Under the pieces are notes generated by a model. It ran no database searches. It was given only the letters and a program-made list of their open reading frames with translations, and was not told where the DNA came from. This document shows positions 1 through 7,051 of a stretch of DNA of 40,106 nucleotides, in pieces; positions within the stretch are counted from its first letter, which is position 1, and every line of letters starts with the position of its first letter. The DNA lies in NCBI GenBank assembly GCA_964507195.1, contig CAZDPA010000014.1:1-40106 (forward strand). The letters are read 5' to 3'. Both the position numbers and the translations under genes were made by a program. Origin of the DNA: Solimonas sp964507195. GTDB lineage: Bacteria > Pseudomonadota > Gammaproteobacteria > Nevskiales > Nevskiaceae.

Positions 1-37
1 GTACCGGGCGCCGGCACGGTGACGCGCCGCCGCAGTG

Positions 38-409
38 TCAGACGCGACTGAAGATGTTGATGACGCCCAGCAGCTCGAGCACGATCATCACCACCAGCAC
101 GATCCCCAGCACCACGAGCACGCCGCCGGCCGGGTCGGTGTTCATGTTCGAGGCCAGCTCTTGCAGCTCCGCGTCGGACAGCGCGGCAACGCGTTCCGCC
201 ACCGCCGACGGTTCCACGCCCCAGGACAGGAGCTGCGCAGAGACTTCATCGCGGCCCAGGAAGGTCTGCACGGTGTTCAGGGATGCGGCGCGCGTCTGCT
301 GCTCGAGCATGTGCTCGGTACCGACAAAATCCGCGCGGACAGGTAACGACAGCGACATCAAGGCGGCGATCATCACCCCGGCGATCCAATCCCTTCTCGG
401 CTTGTTCAT
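38..409 (-). CDS. PA2779-family small membrane protein
   Basis: A 123-residue protein resembling the PA2779 family of unknown function, usually found beside a PA2778-type cysteine peptidase, which would lie outside the window to the left. An N-terminal export signal or membrane segment covers roughly residues 8-26 and a strongly hydrophobic helix near the C-terminus (GVLVVLGIVLVVMIVLEL) would anchor it in the membrane. The middle is polar and helical and includes the segment LSDAELQELA. The frame is open further upstream, but the ATG at 409 is preceded by AGGAG at good spacing, so I take it as the start. Family membership is from recognition of the pattern; function is unknown. Confidence 0.75.
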   Translation of the reverse strand: MNKPRRDWIAGVMIAALMSLSLPVRADFVGTEHMLEQQTRAASLNTVQTFLGRDEVSAQLLSWGVEPSAVAERVAALSDAELQELASNMNTDPAGGVLVVLGIVLVVMIVLELLGVINIFSRV

Positions 410-605
410 GTTGATGCTCCTGATGCGACACCCGCACGCAGCGCCTTTGGTCACTGCGGTCGACGCCGAGACGGCGTCGGAACATGAACACGGTGTACCT
501 CCCACCGGGGCGCGTCTGTACGCTGTCGCACAGTCGCCAAGGCCGTCGCGTGGCGCGTCACTTCGCAGATGACGCCGTGTCGAACGACGCGCTCGGCCGT
601 CTCGT

Positions 606-720
606 TCAGCCGCACTTGCTGTAGCCGCAGTCCAGGCAGGTGGGACAGCCGTCCTTCATGACCACGTCGCCGCGGCAGTCCGGATCGGGGCAGCGGTCGA
701 CCGACGTCCCCCGCGATGGT
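606..720 (-). pseudogene. nrdJ: 3' remnant of a class II (B12-dependent) ribonucleotide reductase
   Basis: Reading the minus strand up to the TGA at 606-608 gives a cysteine-rich tail of the form C-P-D-P-D-C ... GCPTCLDCGYSKCG. This is typical of the C-terminal zinc-ribbon-like domain of adenosylcobalamin-dependent ribonucleotide reductase, whose two cysteine pairs flank a short hairpin. The frame stays open only to about 824, where it meets a stop, and upstream of about 720 it shows no reductase sequence. The body of the enzyme (usually over 700 residues) is therefore missing, and this is most likely the stump left at a recombination junction. Another protein with a terminal zinc ribbon is possible. 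Confidence 0.55.
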
Positions 721-854
721 GGACCGTATTTTTGGAATGGACGTTCTCGACAGCCAGTTGGCGCAATCACTGTCCGAGGCCCTTTGGGACGCCCATTCCC
801 ACCGACTGATGAATGAGGCAGCTAGTGTCCGAAGCCTATACGGAGGTACGCGCG

Positions 855-986
855 GTGAAAACGAATCTGGCAAGGGCGGTAGCGGCATCACTGACTTTTA
901 ATCGCTTCTCCCGCTGGTCAGGCTCTCGCCGCGCGGCAAAGGCGAGTACTGAGAAGGCAGCGGTTAGCGGGACCAAGGAGATTTGA
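855..986 (+). CDS. tiny basic ORF, unknown (43 aa)
   Basis: A GTG-started frame of 43 codons preceded by GGAGG eight bases upstream. The product is basic and rich in Ala, Ser and Arg (begins MKTNLARAVAAS), with no recognised domain. It ends three bases before the next small frame, so the two could be translated together. The ribosome-binding site and the tight spacing are the only support. It may be the remains of a mobile-element gene. Confidence 0.3.
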   Translation: MKTNLARAVAASLTFNRFSRWSGSRRAAKASTEKAAVSGTKEI

Positions 987-989
987 TCC

Positions 990-1115
990 ATGTTGCGATC
1001 TGGCGGCGTTGAGATAGCGATGAACGGCGTGACCCGCATTCGCTCGGGTGGCGTCGAGCTTTCCCGCGGGATGATGGCCATGTTGAGGGGATTGTTGAAA
1101 GGGCGAAGCAGATAG
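990..1115 (+). CDS. tiny ORF with internal RSGGVE repeat, unknown (41 aa)
   Basis: A 41-codon frame starting at ATG 990, behind AAGGAG nine bases upstream. The peptide carries the motif RSGGVE twice (about residues 3-8 and 18-23) and ends in a basic, Met/Leu-rich amphipathic stretch (GMMAMLRGLLKGR). No family is recognised. The good ribosome-binding site and its position three bases after the previous frame suggest a small translated unit. It is short enough that chance cannot be excluded. Confidence 0.35.
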   Translation: MLRSGGVEIAMNGVTRIRSGGVELSRGMMAMLRGLLKGRSR

Positions 1116-1152
1116 TCGCAATCCAAGCAGTAGCGAGTCAGAGTGGTGGCTT

Positions 1153-1371
1153 ATGAATGCCGAGACGCGATGGGTAGCGAGGCACATCCATAAACTCAAC
1201 AGCAGCGAGACAAGAGGCGTTTGGCTGCTTGAAGACAACCAAGGATTCCGATGGATTGAAAAGCATGTGCTGGCTTGCAAGCGCGAGGCCGGTCCGTACA
1301 CGTTGGATGAACTGGTTTCGATGTTAGATGTGGAGCGCACACCCTACAGATCGGAGATCAACGATTCGTGA
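1153..1371 (+). CDS. small hypothetical protein (72 aa)
   Basis: A 72-residue soluble product beginning MNAETRWVARHIHK and containing a mixed charged segment (LLEDNQGFRWIEKHVLACKR). No domain is recognised, there is no membrane segment, and the upstream ribosome-binding site is weak. It lies in the same direction as the two tiny frames before it and upstream of the IS110 remnant, in a stretch of broken mobile DNA. Composition looks protein-like but function cannot be stated. Confidence 0.4.
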   Translation: MNAETRWVARHIHKLNSSETRGVWLLEDNQGFRWIEKHVLACKREAGPYTLDELVSMLDVERTPYRSEINDS

Positions 1372-1742
1372 TGGACTGCAGATCAATCCAATGTGGATCT
1401 TACCCGCCGAAAACTGCCGCCCGCATAACGGACTTTCGGTAGCAACGATGACAACGCGCAGATTGCATACGCCGAGAGAAATCAGTTGCGACAAGTCTCC
1501 CTTATCACCGGTAGGGAAGGGCCGATGTCCAGTAAAAACCGGACGGTCGCGTTCCCATACTCAATGTCTCAGTTCAGCCCATTTCGGACCCCGAGAGTTG
1601 AGAACTGCCATCGGCAAAGCGGCCGTTCAAAATAGTGACGACAACGCGCGCTTATCAATGGTATGGACGCGCCGTCCTTTTAATGGCATCGAGGTGCCAG
1701 AGTAGGAGGTGTGTGTTGTCTCCCTGCGAAGGAGGTACGTCC
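1372..1742 (+). other. non-coding stretch upstream of the IS110 remnant
   Basis: No convincing gene is seen here. It holds a near-perfect direct repeat (ATGACAACGCGC near 1449 and ACGACAACGCGC near 1637), a small hairpin of the form GTCCAGT-AAAA-ACCGGAC around 1527-1544, and a CCCTTATCACCGGTAGGGAA sequence at 1499-1518 that resembles sites near 29471 and 36771. Part of it is probably the left end of the IS110 element, which in that family encodes the bridge RNA; this was inferred from position, not from an alignment. Confidence 0.35.
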
Positions 1743-2165
1743 ATGAAGAAAGTCACAGCGGTTGGCCTGGACCTGGCGAAGACGGTTTTCCAAGTACACG
1801 GTGCAGACGAAGATGGTCGCGCTGTCTTACGCAAGACGTTGCGGCGGGGTCAGGTGGCAGAGTTCTTTGCACAGTTGTCACCTTTTGTCGTCGGCATGGA
1901 AGCCTGCGGAAGTGCGCACTCCTGGGCTCGTAAGTTTCGCGAGATGGGCCATGAAGTCAGGCTGATCGCTCCCCAGTACGTGAAGCCATTTGTGAAGCGG
2001 AACAAGACCGACCCCGCCGATGCAGAGGCCATCTGCGAGGCGATGGGTCGACCCGGCATGCGGTTCGTTGCTTCTTCCGTCGACATGCCTGTGGTGGGTG
2101 CCAAAGGTGAAGCTCGCGCGAGCTGCGGTAACGTCAGGGACCCTGAGTACCGCTTCGGCCAATGA
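1743..2165 (+). pseudogene. truncated IS110-family transposase
   Basis: The N-terminal DEDD RuvC-like half of an IS110-type transposase. It begins MKKVTAVGLDLAKTVFQVHG, has the GMEACGSAH block near residue 60, and carries the family signature NKTDPADAEAI near residues 90-100. The start ATG at 1743 follows GGAGG. Family members are about 300-400 residues and end in a Ser-containing transposase_20 domain. Here recognisable homology stops around residue 115 (base ~2085), and the frame then runs through unrelated residues to a stop at 2163-2165. The element is therefore truncated and cannot transpose by itself. Confidence 0.85.
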
Positions 2166-2407
2166 CAGCGATCGATCTTGCCAGATGGATCTGGCACTGA
2201 TCGCAAGCTTCTACCGCTTCTTACAGGTCGCAAAGTCCGTGGCTCACCATCTGCGCCACGACGTCGTGCGGCCAGCGGCCACCCGACGAAATCTGGCAGT
2301 TCCGATCGTCGTGACTATGCTGATCAAGTTGAAAGTGCCGGTCATATTGACCAGATCGGTCTAACAGGCAGAACCGGCCCAGCTGACCCCAACATTCAGA
2401 TAGCGAC
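2166..2407. other. degenerate IS sequence, no gene
   Basis: No intact gene is visible between the IS110 and IS21 remnants. On the minus strand the text GGGGTCAGCTGGGCC near 2377-2391 resembles the stretch that often follows istB in IS21 elements. I read the interval as the decayed non-coding end of the IS21 copy joined to the truncated IS110. Confidence 0.3.
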
Positions 2408-2578
2408 CTATGGTCGATCGCGTCGTGGATGCTGGTCAGACGTCACCAGACTGACCGGCAGTTCCTTCCGGAATCCGCAGTTAGTCGTGATGACCACGCT
2501 GGTGTGCTCATAGAGCTTCGAGAACAGGTGAAACGACAGTGCGCCGCCGGAGCGAGAGAACGGCACGTAGCCACGTTT
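2408..2578 (-). pseudogene. istB: IS21-family helper ATPase (IstB) remnant
   Basis: On the minus strand the frame reads RGYVPFSRSGGALSFHLFSK followed by LYEHTSVVITTN, the conserved C-terminal AAA+ segment of IstB, the ATPase that partners the IstA transposase. After the TTN motif, homology is lost and a TAG stop follows. The Walker A half is absent because the fragment runs directly into the end of the flavin reductase gene; the TAA of that gene lies inside the first remnant codons. This is a decayed IS21 insertion at the edge of the catabolic island. Confidence 0.75.
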
Positions 2579-3614
2579 ACACCCAGCGATAGCTCAGCTC
2601 AACGTTTGTCGTTCGCATGAGCTTTTGCAGCAGCATCCTGAGGGCGGCGGTTTCGGCGCTGCCGAGCTGGCGGGTAATTTCTGACTCAATCTTGAAGCCG
2701 GCGGCAATGAGATCTCGGGAGCAGGCCGCGCCCTCCGAGGTCAGGAACAATTGTGCTGTGCTGTTATCACTCCCTCTGGTAGGCGGCTCATCAACGCGAA
2801 TCAGATTGCGGGCGCGGAGGTCGTCGAATACGCCTTGGCCGCCTGAATTCTGGCCTGCGAACATGAATAGCGCGTCGAACTCTTCGAAGCTGCGGCCATC
2901 GCGAGCGGCCAGTGCGGTCAGCACGAACAGCTCGGCATCATTGAGGCCGCGTTCGCTGGCATAGGCTCGGATTCGCGCGAAGAGCTGCAAATAGGTGCTG
3001 CCAAGCAGATAGCCGATCGACGACTCGATTTCAGGATTGGGCGGTGCCCCAGGGGTGCGAGGAAGTGGTAGTTCGGGCGACTCCTTTCGCGTTGCGATCG
3101 CATAAGCACCGCTTTGGTAGACGAGCGGGGGCAGTTCGCTGCGCTCTAGCTGCATGACTTCTCCCACGTAGATCACGTGATCGCCGCCGTCGTATCGGTG
3201 CGCAGTGCGGCACTGCAATCGCGCGGTGCATTGCGCCAGCAGTGGAGCGCCGCCCAAGCCGCCCTGCGTATCCACGCCGAGGAACTTATCCTCACCGCGC
3301 CTCGCGAAGCGCCCCGACAGGGCTTCCTGCTCTTGCGACAGGATGTGTACGGCCCAGTGGCTGCTGGAATCAAAGGCCCGAAGGCTCTGTGACGTCCGCG
3401 CCAGGCTCCACAGGACCAAGGGTGGGTCCAGTGAGACTGAGGTGAAGCTATTGGCTGTCACACCGACTTTCACCCCGTCCGCGCCAGTCGCGGTGACGAT
3501 CGTGACTCCGGTCGTGAAAGTTCCGAGCACATCGCGGTACTCCCGTGGATCGAGTGCCCTGGTTGCGGAAGCAGGTGGTGTTGCGAAAGGATGTGTCGGT
3601 TGGTCGGTGGTCAT
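2577..3614 (-). CDS. flavin reductase with C-terminal MarR-like domain (reductase of a two-component monooxygenase)
   Basis: Residues ~25-170 are a flavin reductase domain (LGTFTTGVTIVTA, VTANSFTSVSLDPPLVLWSL, GGDHVIYVGEV) that would use NAD(P)H to supply reduced flavin to an oxygenase. Residues ~190-340 look like a MarR winged-helix fold (TALAARDGRSFEEFDAL, GGQGVFDDLRARNLI, AALRMLLQKL). The same order occurs in the C1 reductase of Acinetobacter p-hydroxyphenylacetate hydroxylase, where the MarR-like tail is an autoinhibitory effector-binding domain rather than a repressor. The obvious partner here is the HsaA-like oxygenase at 14504-15715, more than 10 kb away. The gene points away from the rest of the island and its stop abuts an IS21 remnant. 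Start is the ATG at 3614. Confidence 0.85.
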   Translation of the reverse strand: MTTDQPTHPFATPPASATRALDPREYRDVLGTFTTGVTIVTATGADGVKVGVTANSFTSVSLDPPLVLWSLARTSQSLRAFDSSSHWAVHILSQEQEALSGRFARRGEDKFLGVDTQGGLGGAPLLAQCTARLQCRTAHRYDGGDHVIYVGEVMQLERSELPPLVYQSGAYAIATRKESPELPLPRTPGAPPNPEIESSIGYLLGSTYLQLFARIRAYASERGLNDAELFVLTALAARDGRSFEEFDALFMFAGQNSGGQGVFDDLRARNLIRVDEPPTRGSDNSTAQLFLTSEGAACSRDLIAAGFKIESEITRQLGSAETAALRMLLQKLMRTTNVELSYRWV

Positions 3615-4074
3615 CGTCCGGCCCTCACGCGGCCAAAGATAGGAGTTACACCATCATCCGAAGTTCGATTGGCTTGTTTCGTCGTCAGAATGGATGAAAT
3701 CGGCGGACGAACCTCAGTCCTATGTGGCGTGCCTCCTCCAGAATCGTCGCGTCGGTGCGGCGAGGGCGACCGGGAGCCGGTATGGAATCGCGCGCGCCAG
3801 CGCGCTCATATCCAAACGACGGTATCCGGGCGGTGCCTGCCGTATCCCATGGGATGGCCATTGGCCGACGAGGAAGGTTTTTGACTTGCCTGGCCCATCG
3901 ATTGCGCGCTATTTATCGACACAGAAGTTACCATTGGTGGCTTATCGTAGCGATTCTGGCCGGATACATTGCTTTGGAAGGTGCATCACCAGGGGTTATT
4001 GCAATTCTAAAGCTGCGGTCCGGCGGGGCTTCCTGACCGCTCCAGTTGGTCGCCAACGAATGAGGAGCGGTGAG
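3615..4074. other. intergenic region between divergent flavin reductase and SDR genes
   Basis: No gene is supported. It should contain promoters for both divergent transcripts. A/T-rich text around 3880-3925, including TTGACT at 3881-3886, is promoter-like, but I do not find a well-spaced -35/-10 pair. The frame of the downstream SDR is open through part of this interval without a usable start. Confidence 0.4.
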
Positions 4075-4911
4075 ATGAAAGAGCTTCGGGGCCTCACGGC
4101 TGTCGTCACTGGGGCGGCAAGCGGCATCGGTCGCGCGCTGGCTACGCGTGCCGCGCGCGAGGGTATGAACGTTGCCGCTGCCGACATGAACAAGGTGGCT
4201 CTGGACAGTCTGGTCGACGAACTCTCGCCGCTGGGTGTTCAGGTCCTGACGAAGGTGGTTGATGTTTGCGACGAAGCTGCAATGCAGGATTTCTCGGCGG
4301 ACTGCTTCAAGCGGTTTCAACAGGTCGACCTGCTATTCAACAATGCCGGCATTCTTCGAGTCGGCTGCAGCTGGGAGCAAAGTGCCGAGAGCTGGAAGCA
4401 CATGATGTCGATCAACGTGATCGGCGTTGTGAACGGCATCAACGCGTTCCTGCCGCGGATTCTTGATCATGGCAACACGGCTCATGTGATCAACACCGGC
4501 TCTGTCGGCTCACTTGTGGCCGCGTCCGGAATGGCGCAATACACCGCCTGCAAAATGGCGCTCAGGGGTCTCACCGAATGCCTGAGCCTGGATCTCCAGA
4601 TGCTCCAGGCACCTGTAGCAGTGTCGCTGCTGTGCCCTGGTCCCGTTTCTACCCATATCGCGGATGCCGTGATCACCGCCAACATGGGTGACAATCCTGA
4701 TCCCGCGATCCTCGAAGAAATCAGAGCCGCGACGGTTTCAGCCGATCCCAACTTCATCACGCCCGATGTATGCGCAGAGCGCGTATTTGCGGCGATTCGG
4801 CGTGAGCAGTTCTGGATCTTCCCTCATCCGTTTACGCAGTACTACCGAGAGCTTACAGACGCGATGCTGAGCGGCGAGAATCCACGGTACAGCGAGGTTC
4901 GGTTTGATTGA
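4075..4911 (+). CDS. SDR-family oxidoreductase
   Basis: A 278-residue classical short-chain dehydrogenase/reductase, an NAD(P)-dependent alcohol/ketone oxidoreductase. The cofactor motif TGAASGIG is at residues 12-19, NNAG at 89-92, and the catalytic Ser143-Tyr156-Lys160 set in TGSVGS and YTACK. Asp38 after the second strand suggests NAD preference. The chosen ATG has GAGGAG at good spacing, although the frame is open far upstream. It ends 42 bases before the LysR start. It closely resembles the SDR at 17593-18459 (shared NGI-AF-PR and NQFWI/EQFWI segments), suggesting related substrates in the same pathway. The substrate is unknown. Confidence 0.85.
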   Translation: MKELRGLTAVVTGAASGIGRALATRAAREGMNVAAADMNKVALDSLVDELSPLGVQVLTKVVDVCDEAAMQDFSADCFKRFQQVDLLFNNAGILRVGCSWEQSAESWKHMMSINVIGVVNGINAFLPRILDHGNTAHVINTGSVGSLVAASGMAQYTACKMALRGLTECLSLDLQMLQAPVAVSLLCPGPVSTHIADAVITANMGDNPDPAILEEIRAATVSADPNFITPDVCAERVFAAIRREQFWIFPHPFTQYYRELTDAMLSGENPRYSEVRFD

Positions 4912-4953
4912 TTGACCGAGGGTTCGGATGCACCGCACGAGCCAGGAGAGCCA

Positions 4954-5910
4954 GTGACGAGTTCAAGTTCGACGCCGATAGGACGCTGGGATGGCATAGA
5001 TGAATTTGTCCAGTCCGTCTCATCTGGAAGCTTCACGGCTGCTGCCGAAAAGCTGGGTGTTTCCAAGTCCCATGTTAGTAAGCAGGTTGGCCGGCTGGAA
5101 GCGCGACTAAACGCAAGGTTGCTACAGCGTTCGACACGGAATTTAACTCTCACAGATGTCGGCGAAATTCTGTATCGCGAATGTTCCGCAATATCACAGC
5201 GATATGATGCACTGGAATCGATTGTCGCTGACCTTCAGAATCGCCCTAGTGGCACGCTCAAGCTGGCGATCAACAGCCGCTTCGGCGTGCAGTACATGGC
5301 CGGTGCCATCGCGTCCTTTGCTCGTCTTTATCCGGACATCTCCATTCAAGTCCATGCCAGCTATCGAGATGTGGACCTGATCGCCGAGGGTTTCGATCTC
5401 ACCATCCGATATGGCGACCTCGATGATTCATCACTGGTAGCTCGAAAGCTCGGCGGCTACACAATGAGCTTGTACGCGGCGCCCGAGTACTGGGATAAGT
5501 TCGGGATTCCAGAAACCATGGCAGCTTTGAGAAGCCACAACGGACTCTGTCCGCCAGACCGGCATTGGAATTTCAGTTCGGCGGATGGTACGAAAAGAGT
5601 CAGGGCCAGCGGCAACTGGGTCAGTGAAGACGGTACTACCTTGCTCGCCGCGGCCAAGGAAGGTCTCGGTATAGCGCAACTCCCCGACTTCTTTGTTAAA
5701 AATGAGGTTGCGAGAGGCGAGTTGAAAAAGCTTCCACAGGCTTGGAACTTCTATTGGCGGTCAGCGTGGGCTGTCTACTCGGGAAACCAGCACGTCGCAG
5801 CCAAGGTAAGATTCTTCATTGATTACCTCTGCAAGAGTATGGCCGGAGATGTGTGGCTGGAGCTCAAGAAGGATTTCTATCAGCGAAAGCCAGGGCTCAA
5901 GGATGAGTAG
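4954..5910 (+). CDS. LysR-family transcriptional regulator
   Basis: A 318-residue LysR regulator. The winged HTH is near residues 12-70 (GSFTAAAEKLGVSKSHVSKQ, then LEARLNARLLQRSTR), and the effector-binding periplasmic-binding-protein-like domain follows from ~residue 95 (GTLKLAINSRFG, FDLTIRYG, GLGIAQLPDF). The GTG at 4954 is preceded by AGGAG five bases upstream. A TTG at 4912 would add 14 residues but has no such site. It follows the SDR in the same direction and probably controls it and neighbouring catabolic genes; the effector is not inferable. Confidence 0.85.
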   Translation: MTSSSSTPIGRWDGIDEFVQSVSSGSFTAAAEKLGVSKSHVSKQVGRLEARLNARLLQRSTRNLTLTDVGEILYRECSAISQRYDALESIVADLQNRPSGTLKLAINSRFGVQYMAGAIASFARLYPDISIQVHASYRDVDLIAEGFDLTIRYGDLDDSSLVARKLGGYTMSLYAAPEYWDKFGIPETMAALRSHNGLCPPDRHWNFSSADGTKRVRASGNWVSEDGTTLLAAAKEGLGIAQLPDFFVKNEVARGELKKLPQAWNFYWRSAWAVYSGNQHVAAKVRFFIDYLCKSMAGDVWLELKKDFYQRKPGLKDE

Positions 5911-6275
5911 GGCTCAACAGCACTAACAGCGAGCAATTAGGCGGGTGAAGCAAAATCGTAAGCTCGAAATGGAGCAGTTCTGGATACAGTGAGTTTACCG
6001 AATTGGCCTGTACAGAGCCGCGCACTTGTATCTATATTGCACTGAACTTATGACAGGGCTTCTAACCGCAAGGCTAGATATTGGTTGAGCTGTGTTCCTG
6101 TGTAGTTTCGCCCTTTCTTGATGGCTCCCTTCGAAGTGTTTTCAGAAGAAATGGGGCCGTAGCGTTGTTGAAAGGTTGAGCGTGTTTGTCTTAGAGCCAG
6201 GACGAAGCGTCGCCGTCTGATTTGTTCGCAGGGGCGCGTCGACTGACAGCATTCACTGACGTGGAGGACGTTGCG
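5911..6275. other. intergenic stretch, no gene seen
   Basis: No coding sequence is supported between the LysR stop and the small protein at 6276. The text is moderately A/T-rich and contains TTGTATCTATATTGCAC around 6026-6042, which could include a promoter -10, but no confident element was found. Confidence 0.35.
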
Positions 6276-6575
6276 ATGAGCATTGGTGGCACGTGGGACA
6301 TCATTCTCAATACTCCGATGGGTAAGCAAAAGGGGAAGATGGTAGCGACGGTCAACGGTAGCGATTTGGTGGGAGAGATTAACTCGCCAATGGGAATCAT
6401 CGTCATGGAGGAGGGGAAGGCTGATGGCAATGCAGCGACCTGGATCTGCACTGTGACGAAGCCGATTACCATGAAGCTGGTCTTCAACGTCAATGTCGAT
6501 GGCGCCGCGTTCAAGGGCACTGTCAAAGTGGGCCCTCTCGGCACCAATTCCGTTGAGGGTATGCGGACTGCCTGA
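6276..6575 (+). CDS. small beta-strand-rich protein of unknown function (GTWD...TPMG type)
   Basis: A 99-residue soluble protein that opens MSIGGTWDIILNTPMGKQKG and consists of alternating strand-like segments with recurring turns (MVATVNGSDLVGEI, ADGNAATWICTVTKP, VDGAAFKGTVKVGP). It has no signal peptide. The pattern suggests a small lipocalin-like or beta-barrel binding protein, of a type I have seen beside aromatic and terpenoid catabolism genes; that association is a recollection, not shown here. The ATG at 6276 has GGAGG eight bases upstream, while the longer frame from 6222 lacks one. Two hairpins follow the stop, the second a strong terminator, so it is probably a single-gene transcript. 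Confidence 0.7.
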   Translation: MSIGGTWDIILNTPMGKQKGKMVATVNGSDLVGEINSPMGIIVMEEGKADGNAATWICTVTKPITMKLVFNVNVDGAAFKGTVKVGPLGTNSVEGMRTA

Positions 6576-6603
6576 TCGAGATTGACGAAGAGCGTTCTGA
6601 AAG

Positions 6604-6629
6604 ATGCCCCTCGCATGGCAGAGGGGCAT
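6604..6629 (+). other. perfect 9-bp hairpin downstream of the small protein
   Basis: ATGCCCCTC and GAGGGGCAT pair perfectly around an eight-base loop, 28 bases after the stop codon. No T-run follows, so it is not a classical terminator alone. It sits 20 bases before the real terminator and may protect the 3' end of the message. Confidence 0.5.
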
Positions 6630-6649
6630 TCTCGGGATCGAAGTGCCCT

Positions 6650-6678
6650 ATCCCCCGGCCAGCCCGGGGGATTTTTTT
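6650..6678 (+). terminator. intrinsic terminator
   Basis: The arms ATCCCCCGG (6650-6658) and CCGGGGGAT (6664-6672) pair perfectly around a five-base loop and are followed at once by seven T residues. This is a textbook Rho-independent terminator for the small gene ending at 6575. Confidence 0.9.
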
Positions 6679-7051
6679 GCTCGGCGATTGACGGGCTCTC
6701 TTGGGGCCCTGAGGTGGCGCGGCGCAGAGGTGTTCATGTCGATATGCCGCGGCAGTCGGCGAGCTGACTGGTCGGGGTCAGCCCGATACTCGAGCGTGCC
6801 GTGAGAGTCCGTCGTCAGTGGATAAGCATCGGGACAAGAACAGACAAATTCCTTTTGCTCTACTAATGCGTATGAAAAACGCGTGCTAACGTTCAGAGAC
6901 TACAAGAACGTGGGCGCGATACCAAGAGAAACAGGCCCGCCGAGAACGTCCCTATTGGGTAGAGCGAAACGCTTGCCGATCTTCCGCAATCCGAAAGCAA
7001 CGGCCCGGCGGAAGGAGGAACGCGAGCATCGGTGCGTGTCGGAGGTGACAC
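6679..7051 (+). other. leader region of the first TonB-dependent receptor
   Basis: No gene is supported. The sequence shifts from G+C-rich to A/T-rich near 6845-6885 (AAATTCCTTTTGCTCTACTA), which is where a promoter for the receptor gene would be expected. No well-spaced promoter boxes could be assigned. Confidence 0.35.

Noticed and set aside
461..479. Perfect 8-bp hairpin CGACGCCG-AGA-CGGCGTCG downstream of the nrdJ remnant
   Set aside because: No T-run follows on the minus strand, and such G+C-rich palindromes are common at this composition, so it was not called a terminator.
716..901. 61-codon plus-strand frame over the nrdJ break
   Set aside because: No ribosome-binding site, no recognised domain, and it overlaps the start of the better-supported tiny frame at 855.
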